A DNA stretch of 12,627 nucleotides. Origin: JBBSUQ01 sp964389755. Lineage in GTDB: Bacteria > Bacteroidota > Bacteroidia > Flavobacteriales_D > Crocinitomicaceae. The stretch covers positions 1 through 12,627 of the forward strand of contig CAYMEW010000057.1 in assembly GCA_964389755.1 (NCBI GenBank). The letters are read 5' to 3'. The position numbers and the translations under genes are program-made. Under the pieces are notes generated by a model, which worked only from the letters and a program-made list of their open reading frames with translations, ran no database searches and was not told the origin of the DNA. Below, one piece after another: positions 1 through 5,526 of this stretch. Numbering within the stretch: the stretch's first letter is position 1; each line of letters opens with the position of its first letter.

Positions 1-54
<54 letters not shown>

Positions 55-64
55 CAGACAAGAG

Positions 65-95
65 GTCCGTCCGCCGGTGGCGGACGGACTTTTTT
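65..95 (+). terminator. Rho-independent terminator after tRNA-Gly
   Basis: A perfect 11-bp stem, GTCCGTCCGCC (65-75) against GGCGGACGGAC (79-89), has a 3-nt loop GGT and is followed directly by six T (90-95). This is a textbook intrinsic terminator for the tRNA-Gly transcript. It ends only 14 bp before tRNA-Leu, so tRNA-Leu needs either read-through or a promoter overlapping the hairpin. I see no clear promoter motif in the 14-bp gap. Confidence 0.9.
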
Positions 96-109
96 GTTCA
101 AAACAGGAT

Positions 110-193
110 GCCCGGATGGTGGAATCGGTAGACACGCCGGACTTAAAATCCTGTGACCATTTGGTCGTGCGGGTTCAAGTCCCGCTCCGGGTA
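110..193 (+). tRNA. tRNA-Leu (UAA)
   Basis: A complete class II tRNA of 84 nt. The acceptor stem GCCCGGA/TCCGGGT (110-116 and 186-192, first pair G-U) ends in discriminator A193. The anticodon loop CTTAAAA carries TAA. A long variable arm with stem GACC/GGTC, typical of leucine tRNAs, follows. The T arm has the TTCAAGT loop. The second pair of the anticodon stem appears to be a C/T mismatch. CCA is not encoded (CA follows A193). Its last two bases begin the 17-bp direct repeat that recurs at 5440-5456, so this gene is the likely integration target of the adjoining island. Confidence 0.96.
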
Positions 194-208
194 CAAATCA
201 GAGTGAGA
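192..208 (+). repeat. 17-bp direct repeat, left copy (putative att site)
   Basis: The sequence TACAAATCAGAGTGAGA is identical to 5440-5456. It begins with the last two bases of tRNA-Leu and continues into the flank. The two copies bracket the AT-rich accessory segment. A repeat abutting a tRNA 3' end suggests attL/attR of an integrated element. However, only two tRNA bases are included and no integrase gene is visible, so a dispersed intergenic repeat is the alternative. Confidence 0.5.
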
Positions 209-276
209 AACAGAGCGAGAGCGGAGTTTCTCGCTTTGATTTTCTTCACTCTCGCTCTCAGACTCACTCTTTTTAT
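200..276 (+). terminator. Large imperfect hairpin, likely tRNA-Leu terminator
   Basis: The outer stem AGAGTGAG/CTCACTCT (200-207 and 263-270) and the inner stem AGAGCGAGAG/CTCTCGCTCT (212-221 and 249-258) are separated by a 4x4 internal loop. The apical part is 27 nt. A T-rich run (TTTTTATT) ends the structure. A competing small hairpin GCGAGA/TCTCGC (215-220 and 229-234) uses the same bases. Position and T-run fit a terminator for tRNA-Leu. Its 5' arm lies inside the 17-bp direct repeat. Confidence 0.5.
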
Positions 277-659
277 TCCTTGCGAGAGCGACGAGCGCCA
301 CACTGATTTTTCTTCTTTACTCCTATTTAAAGAAGTATTTCCCGACTTCCTCCTTTGGATGCCTGCGCGCCCACTGGCTTGAGGACACAGGAGGGGGATT
401 GACAGAGCGACCTTACTGAATCGTGATTACGGGTATAAGGAGAGTCGAAATTTTGGCCCTGCTACTGCTTTTAAACCAAAATTTTTTTTCACCTGGATGA
501 GTAGAATAAAACGAATAGCGGGTGCGTTTTTGACAATTAAAAATGCGCATGACAATTTTACCGCATTCCCTTGTTAGTTAACTCTATAAAGAGAATGTAT
601 TGAGCAGGAATTTAATTGTATATTAGTCAATTAATGAGTTATAAGTAATGCTGTAATAC
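277..659. other. Intergenic stretch at left end of island; no gene found
   Basis: With the terminator region, 466 bp separate tRNA-Leu from the first island gene. I see no convincing coding frame; the open frame from 77 to 382 runs through tRNA-Leu and is spurious. The segment holds a second GCGAGAGCG (282-290, also at 215-223). It also has an AT-rich inverted repeat, AAATTTTGG (448-456) against CCAAAATTT (476-484), with further T to 489, which could be a weak terminator. TGACAATT occurs twice near 530-560. Confidence 0.5.
600..626 (+). promoter_or_regulatory. Candidate promoter for first island gene
   Basis: TTG (600-602), 16 nt, then TATATTAG (619-626) resemble the Bacteroidota TTG / TAnnTTTG elements. 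The spacer is shorter than usual and the -7 box has one mismatch. The distance to the GTG start at 660 allows a leader of about 30 nt. The same TATATTAG octamer occurs in the promoter candidate of the ATPase gene at the other end of the island. Confidence 0.3.
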
Positions 660-1343
660 GTGAATAAATTTCCAGCAGACATACAAATTGAATTTTTCAA
701 GCTTTTCAATGACGAATTATCAATTGAGAGTTTTGAGGAATGGGTGTACAAGACAAAAGACCTTGAAGCCTGTTTTGATCCTACAGATTATGTTGAATTC
801 ATTTCTTTAAGTTTTAAGGACCGACATGCGATTCACGAAATGAAAAAAATCGTTGACAAGTACTTGGACTATGGAGAATTTGAAAGAAGGAAAATTGACA
901 AAATACTAAACGACCTGACTTCTAAAAATGACAAATTTGCACAATCACTAATAGCGGCTTACGACATGTATTGTGATGGCTACTGGTTCTTAGACAATAT
1001 TGGAATGGGTTTCGGCCTGACCTTTGCGAACGACTTTTTTGAGTTTAAAGACTGGACGAATTTATCCACAGACGAAAAAAACAGGAGAGTTAATTCTATC
1101 TATGATGGAGTAAAAGCAGAAGCAGAAAAAGTTCAAGACTGGTTTGACAGAAAAAAAATTATTTTGACTGGAGAAGTAGACGAAATTGGACATTATAGTT
1201 ACATCGACAATAGAACAACCGATGAGAAGAAATCGACAGATTATTCAGTAATAAACTTAGACGGAAAGAAAAGCAATACATATAACAGCACCGCGCCTAA
1301 AGGGGGGCGTTCGTGGTTGCAGAAACTTTTCGGCTTTGAATAA
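660..1343 (+). CDS. Hypothetical protein, 227 aa, with WLQKLFG tail
   Basis: I do not recognise this family. The protein is soluble, rich in acidic and aromatic residues, and has no signal peptide or membrane segment. The first ~90 residues look helical. The middle contains a hydrophobic aromatic stretch (YDMYCDGYWFLDNIGMGFGL, about 100-119), and a region with DEIGHYSYIDNRT near 175-187 follows. The C-terminus GGRSWLQKLFGFE is basic and amphipathic and resembles the end of the 159-aa protein at 2259. GTG at 660 is the earliest start because an in-frame TAA lies two codons upstream. There is no Shine-Dalgarno site. It is the first gene of a plus-strand series in the low-GC segment. An immunity-type role is conceivable from size and context, but nothing shows it. 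Confidence 0.75.
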   Translation: MNKFPADIQIEFFKLFNDELSIESFEEWVYKTKDLEACFDPTDYVEFISLSFKDRHAIHEMKKIVDKYLDYGEFERRKIDKILNDLTSKNDKFAQSLIAAYDMYCDGYWFLDNIGMGFGLTFANDFFEFKDWTNLSTDEKNRRVNSIYDGVKAEAEKVQDWFDRKKIILTGEVDEIGHYSYIDNRTTDEKKSTDYSVINLDGKKSNTYNSTAPKGGRSWLQKLFGFE

Positions 1344-1353
1344 ACGTTAATAG

Positions 1354-1411
1354 TAGCTTGATAGATTCTGCTCCGAAAGCCACGCCTTCGACAAGCTAAA
1401 AACTGTTAGGG
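1354..1411 (+). repeat. Inverted repeat plus GTTAGGG between two island genes (attC-like?)
   Basis: The 71-bp spacer holds TAGCTTG (1354-1360) and its perfect inverse CAAGCTA (1392-1398), with a nested CGAA/TTCG pair inside. GTTAGGG (1405-1411) follows, four bases before the ATG of the next gene. This loosely recalls an integron attC site (R'' / L'' ... L' / R' with GTTRRRY). The last base of GTTRRRY fails, no clear RYYYAAC partner exists, and the other gene junctions lack such a structure. It may be just a hairpin. Confidence 0.25.
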
Positions 1412-1414
1412 CCA

Positions 1415-2224
1415 ATGGTAAAAAGGCAAACAAGACAAATAAAACACACGACATATTTTTTATTTCTGTTAGCAGTTTTAAATAGCTGCGGACAGACAGC
1501 AGGCAAACAATCAGACAATTCTGACCTGCACATATCTCAAATTAAAGTTGACCCTAAAATTGACTACGAAAATGTCAAAGACTCGACGATAAATCGCGGA
1601 CTTGCGGTTGTTATGATTTGGGACAAACCATATGACAAAGCCATCGATCTATTAAAAAAGGAGATAACTGTTAACCCGAAAAATGCGTACGCTATCCATT
1701 TATTGGGTTTTGCTTATAATGAATCAGGATTTTCCGAGAAATCTCTTCCGTTTTTTGACAAGGCTATAGAAATGATTCCAAATCAAGCTACTTTTCACTA
1801 TAATTGTGGACTTGCTTATTACCGACTCAAAGAATATGAAAAAGCCGTTGACGAATATTCAACTACAATTAAATTTAATCCACGAGACACTTTAGCATTT
1901 TATAATCGAGCCCTTGCGTATGAGGGATTGAGAGATTTTGAATCTGCAATTAAAGACTATAACATTGCACTAACAATTAATGCCGAACAAGCTAGAATTT
2001 ACAATAATAGAGGACGATGCTATATGATACTGAAAAAGTATGACCAGGCACTGAAGGACTTCAATAAAGCGCTGATAATAGAACCCAATAAAGCCAATAC
2101 ATACGGGAATCGGGGAATACTTTATTTAAGAATGAATCAACCAGAAAAAGCCTGTTCTGACTTACATAAAGCTACTGAATTAGGAGACGACCAGACTAAT
2201 TTTATTAATAAGTATTGTAAATGA
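1415..2224 (+). CDS. TPR-repeat lipoprotein
   Basis: A 269-aa protein with a lipoprotein signal: basic N-terminus, hydrophobic core (residues 13-22), and lipobox LNSC with the lipidated Cys at 25. It is therefore predicted to be exported and membrane-anchored facing the periplasm or outside. From about residue 57 to the C-terminus it consists of tandem 34-residue tetratricopeptide repeats, roughly 57-90 (degenerate), 91-124, 125-158, 159-192, 193-226 and 227-259, with the usual Gly/Ala, Tyr and Pro positions (for example NRGRCYMILKKYDQALKDF). TPRs are protein-protein scaffolds, so no enzyme activity is expected and the partner is unknown. It lies 71 bp after the 227-aa gene and 34 bp before the next, as if co-transcribed. 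ATG 1415 is the natural start because it supplies the signal peptide. Confidence 0.88.
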   Translation: MVKRQTRQIKHTTYFLFLLAVLNSCGQTAGKQSDNSDLHISQIKVDPKIDYENVKDSTINRGLAVVMIWDKPYDKAIDLLKKEITVNPKNAYAIHLLGFAYNESGFSEKSLPFFDKAIEMIPNQATFHYNCGLAYYRLKEYEKAVDEYSTTIKFNPRDTLAFYNRALAYEGLRDFESAIKDYNIALTINAEQARIYNNRGRCYMILKKYDQALKDFNKALIIEPNKANTYGNRGILYLRMNQPEKACSDLHKATELGDDQTNFINKYCK

Positions 2225-2258
2225 CCATCTTTAAACAGAGCGAAAATTACGAATAGGA

Positions 2259-2738
2259 ATGACTATACAGGAGCAAATATACAATTGGCTGACAACAGCA
2301 TTTCAACAACCTGCTGACCGATTTTCGGAAATATTCTATTACGACAAACAAGACAATACATTTTTTTCTCTTCTTGTAACAGACTATTTCATATTTGACG
2401 AAAACTTAAATATTGCTGAAGATACAACGAGCGCTTATTCAAAAGAAAATCTTGAAAGTCTTGTTGACAGAATCAGGAGAATTGATAATAAGACCGATAC
2501 AATTATTCCCTTGCCACGGCTTGGGAAATCGATGGACGTAAAATTACTTTCTCAGCAAATAGACAGTTTCCTAAATCAGAATTCAATTAATATTGAAACA
2601 GCTGCAATTTGGGAAGTCGAAGACAGCGGAACAATCACAATTGATTTAAAAAATAACCCTGGCGCAAAAACAAAAACCGACTATAAAAGGACCTTTCGCA
2701 AAGTGGGCCGGAAGTGGTGGCAAAAACTTTTCGGATGA
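2259..2738 (+). CDS. Hypothetical protein, 159 aa, with WWQKLFG tail
   Basis: A small cytoplasmic protein with no signal peptide, transmembrane segment or motif I can name. The N-terminal half is rich in aromatic residues (SEIFYYDKQDNTFFSLLV, about 23-40) and reads like an alpha/beta fold. A helical middle is followed by a strand-like segment (AAIWEVEDSGTITIDL, about 115-130). The end, KVGRKWWQKLFG, is basic and amphipathic and matches the tail of the 227-aa protein at 660-1343, although the rest of the two proteins is unalike. The ATG at 2259 comes 34 bp after the TPR lipoprotein stop, so co-transcription is likely. Codon use is AT-rich like its neighbours. Function is unknown. Confidence 0.75.
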   Translation: MTIQEQIYNWLTTAFQQPADRFSEIFYYDKQDNTFFSLLVTDYFIFDENLNIAEDTTSAYSKENLESLVDRIRRIDNKTDTIIPLPRLGKSMDVKLLSQQIDSFLNQNSINIETAAIWEVEDSGTITIDLKNNPGAKTKTDYKRTFRKVGRKWWQKLFG

Positions 2739-2739
2739 A

Positions 2740-2919
2740 TACAGATTAATCGTGCCTGGAGAAATGAGCTTCAAAATCGCTATTGATTCAAGCACTAATT
2801 TTGAAATTGACAAACAAAAAATGGGAAGAAAAGATTAGAAAATTTCAAAAAGAGAAATAACGAACACCCGACAAAGAGGTTTAGAAGAAGCCGGAATATT
2901 AAAGTACGAATTTCATTAG
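2740..2919 (+). pseudogene. Possible gene remnant in 205-bp spacer
   Basis: One frame reads as plausible protein across this spacer (DEYRLIVPGEMSFKIAIDSS and onward), interrupted by an in-frame TAG at 2836-2838 and ended by TAG at 2917-2919. An ATG at 2764 would give only 24 residues. It could be the decayed end of a lost gene or chance in AT-rich DNA. I cannot relate it to any family. Confidence 0.2.
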
Positions 2920-2943
2920 GCATAAGCCGAACGAACGAAAATT

Positions 2944-3573
2944 ATGACCTGGATACGTAGATTGTTTAAAAAGAAAAAAGTTCATCATACTTCCGAGCCG
3001 GATAAGGAAGTTCAACTTGTTTAGAATGACCCTTACAAGCTAATTGACGGAGAAATATTTCTCCATGAGGACCTCTATCTTCAAGTTGAAATTGTGCCCA
3101 GGGAAAATTTAAATGATTTAAGCCTGGAAAACGACGCCATTAATGAATATTCCGAAAAATATCGAGATGGAACTGGGTTTACAAATATTTATGAACGAGA
3201 TGAACAAAAGACTAAAACGTCTGGTCGAAATATTAAACTGAATGAGTTTGAAGAGTTACTACTGCAGTTAGGATTAACAAAATTGAACGCCGTATACAGT
3301 GGTTACGGCAACTTCAAAGAAAAATGTATGAACACAAACGTATATAAAGTCAATAACGCAGTTATTTACTGTGATTACGATGATCATCTTGTGAAAAATA
3401 TTTGGATAGATGGATTTCGTTTTAACTCCGAATCGGAATACGTAACGACTATGGTTAATTCTTTATATGAAGTAGGAGAACGTTGGAACCTAATTCTTAA
3501 CGATTGGAATCTATCTGAAACGATTGATCTGCAATCTAAAGAAGAAATTCAAAAATACATTTCAGAAAAATAG
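2944..3573 (+). pseudogene. Hypothetical gene broken by an in-frame TAG
   Basis: One frame runs from ATG 2944 to the stop at 3571-3573 (209 codons), with a single in-frame TAG at 3022-3024, codon 27. Before it the product begins MTWIRRLFKKKKVHH, a basic amphipathic start common in small Bacteroidota proteins. After it the frame continues with protein-like sequence at once (NDPYKLIDGEIFLHEDLYLQ). This indicates one gene with a nonsense change rather than two genes. A GTG at 3094 could restart translation and give 159 aa, but it would omit the conserved-looking NDPYKLIDGE segment. No signal peptide and no recognised domain. The W-x-x-x-L-F start recalls the tails of the two small proteins upstream. 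A sequencing error or stop read-through are the alternatives. The next gene is convergent. Confidence 0.6.
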
Positions 3574-3757
3574 CTTGTCATCTTATACTTAAGTTCAGCG
3601 AAGATGCAATAGACAAAGGTATGTCTCGTGATTGTGAACGACTAATAGTATTACCGCTATTTATAATCTGACATAATTCCTTCCGAAAATACGATTTTTG
3701 GGACCTCTTTTTCTAAAAGATAGAGTGATAATCATTTTTTTAAGTTACTCAACTACG

Positions 3758-5221
3758 TTAATCGTCTGATGACAATTCTAGTTTTCTATAAATACTTTCC
3801 AAATCATCAGGTTGCAAAGCCCACCTGAAAGCAGGGTGTACCTCCCAGTCATATCCAAAATCGACGAAAGAATTGGACAAATATCTACTTTCTTCAAAAT
3901 ACTTTCGTTGAATGGTTCCGTCGTCGAGTATTTTTCTTGCGGTTATAAAATTTATCTTATACAGGAAAATTGAAAGATTCTTCGAGTTCGCTATTCTATC
4001 ATTTGCAAATTTAAAATTGGTTCGCTCTTTAATACTTGATACTTTATTGTTTAACTCTTGAGTTGTATATATATAGCTCTCTGATGCCTTTTTCTGTTTT
4101 TGGTTCGGCTTCATGCCGAATAAAAGCTTTTCAATTGAAGGCAATTCCGACTTATACTCATTAATTGTATCTTGTATTCGACCTTGGGAATACTCTTCGA
4201 AAATATCTGTAAGATGAACCGTACTGATTTTAGAACTATCTCCATGATTTGCCCTATGTGCAGCCAACGTACATAATTTAACTAAGTCTCTTGGCCTTTT
4301 GCGTATTAACGACATTAATACTTTATAAATAGGCGCATTTTCCCAAAGTCCCCTTCCCACGAAGTTTTTCTCAAATACATGTTCTAAATGATGATTTAAA
4401 TGACGCTGTGGAGTCTTTTTTAAGTCTTCATCTTTAAATGGAATGTCGAGATAAGTCAATATTCTTTTAACTAACATTACTAAAATTTCACCGTGAGTCC
4501 AATCGAACCAAACTACTGAACTTTCTATTTTATCCGTTGATTCATCTGAAGTTCGCACAAGATAAAATACATCTGACCTAAGTGATACTTTGAATATTAA
4601 CCCTGGGTTGTCATTGGCCAAATCTCGAACGGCGTTAAGAAGAGTTGAAATTCGTTGAATATCATCCTTTTTACCTTCCCACCCCCTATCTAGATCATCT
4701 ATATATATGATGATTTTCTTTGACTTTAAAAAATTATCAATCATTATTCTTTGGGTAGGCGCAAGGTCGACTTTTTCCTTAATTGAATTCATAGATTCAC
4801 TGACAAAAGAAATTAGCTTAATTCCAAATTTGGCGAGTTTACTCTTAATATCATCATTATAAAGTCCAAATTCACTAAAAATTTTTTCACCTATTATTTT
4901 AGTTAAACCAAATTTCCATGCACGAATTTTTAAAAGGAAGTTCTCATCAGATTTGCCTAAATCGGCGATATCATCGGGCTTAATCAATATTGGTAAATTC
5001 CCATTTTCTTTTTCTTCCGCCATAGCAACCTTGAACAAGGCCGACTTCCCTGTTCCTTTGTGTCCGACTAATATTCTTAATGGCACATCCGATGTGACCC
5101 GTTTGAAAGTCTTTTTCTTAAAATAATATTCTCTTAGTCTTTCAATTGGTTCACTCTCGGCATCTTCAAATCCAAATAGTGCTTGTATCGTCTCATCGTT
5201 GAGTTCCTTTATTTCCTGCAT
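3758..5221 (-). CDS. P-loop ATPase, KAP/Sll1717-like, stand-alone
   Basis: A 487-aa NTPase. Walker A is GHKGTGKSA at 53-61 and Walker B is IIYIDDLDRG at 171-180, with the tandem acidic residues and Arg seen in KAP-type and STAND-like ATPases. A sensor-type segment SLRSDVFYLVR (213-223) and an RKRPRDLVKLC motif (307-317) follow, as in P-loop ATPases of the Sll1717 kind (family memory, not searched). The C-terminal ~150 residues are helical or winged-helix-like with no recognised nuclease or other effector. No transmembrane segment is obvious. ATG 5221 is preceded by AAAGGA, an unusual Shine-Dalgarno-like site here, and a good promoter lies upstream. It is low in GC and convergent with the small-gene series. 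Relatives often sit in defence islands, so phage defence is a reasonable guess but unproven. Confidence 0.82.
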   Translation of the reverse strand: MQEIKELNDETIQALFGFEDAESEPIERLREYYFKKKTFKRVTSDVPLRILVGHKGTGKSALFKVAMAEEKENGNLPILIKPDDIADLGKSDENFLLKIRAWKFGLTKIIGEKIFSEFGLYNDDIKSKLAKFGIKLISFVSESMNSIKEKVDLAPTQRIMIDNFLKSKKIIIYIDDLDRGWEGKKDDIQRISTLLNAVRDLANDNPGLIFKVSLRSDVFYLVRTSDESTDKIESSVVWFDWTHGEILVMLVKRILTYLDIPFKDEDLKKTPQRHLNHHLEHVFEKNFVGRGLWENAPIYKVLMSLIRKRPRDLVKLCTLAAHRANHGDSSKISTVHLTDIFEEYSQGRIQDTINEYKSELPSIEKLLFGMKPNQKQKKASESYIYTTQELNNKVSSIKERTNFKFANDRIANSKNLSIFLYKINFITARKILDDGTIQRKYFEESRYLSNSFVDFGYDWEVHPAFRWALQPDDLESIYRKLELSSDD

Positions 5222-5250
5222 TTCCTTTGTAGTTTAGGATTTTCATTTAA

Positions 5251-5281
5251 CTAATATAATGAACTGAAGTCAATAAAGCAA
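5251..5281 (-). promoter_or_regulatory. Promoter of the P-loop ATPase gene
   Basis: Read on the minus strand, TTG (5281-5279), 20 nt and TATATTAG (5258-5251) match the Bacteroidota promoter pattern, with one mismatch to TAnnTTTG. The -7 box lies about 30 bp before the ATG at 5221, giving a leader of roughly 25 nt that contains the AAAGGA site. Confidence 0.5.
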
Positions 5282-5526
5282 AAGTCTCTTAATTCGCCTA
5301 CAAAAGACTGGACACCAATCAGGAAGAATGGATTCTAATTAATCTTGATCTATTAAATAAGTCAGAAAAACATTCTCTCTCAACGCCTGTGCTGAAGCTT
5401 CAGCGCGAGCATAAAAGTTCGACATTTCCCCGCTTCAGATACAAATCAGAGTGAGACAGCATGAGAAGGAAGTTTTCAACCCTCTATAAATAAACCGAAC
5501 CGTTTTGCTCCGAAACAGGCATTCCC
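5282..5526. other. Intergenic region at right end of island
   Basis: Between the ATPase promoter and topB I find no gene. The stretch contains a perfect 14-bp palindrome, GCTGAAGCTTCAGC (5391-5404), and the right copy of the 17-bp repeat (5440-5456). Base composition shifts from AT-rich to the GC-richer flank here. No strong terminator for topB is seen on the minus strand. Confidence 0.5.
5440..5456 (+). repeat. 17-bp direct repeat, right copy (putative att site)
   Basis: TACAAATCAGAGTGAGA is identical to 192-208 next to tRNA-Leu and in the same orientation. It lies 70 bp beyond the stop of topB. If the segment is an integrated element, this is its far attachment site, and the pre-integration chromosome would have joined tRNA-Leu to the sequence after 5456. 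Confidence 0.5.

Noticed and set aside
77..382. Open frame of 101 codons across the left edge
   Set aside because: It runs through the terminator and the whole of tRNA-Leu and its product has no protein-like character.
3574..3757. Bidirectional terminator between the convergent island genes
   Set aside because: Only 5-bp AT-rich stems without a proper T-run are seen, for example AATAG/CTATT near 3645.
194..5526. CRISPR array, insertion sequence or integrase in the island
   Set aside because: No regularly spaced repeats, transposase or tyrosine-recombinase motifs were found on either strand.
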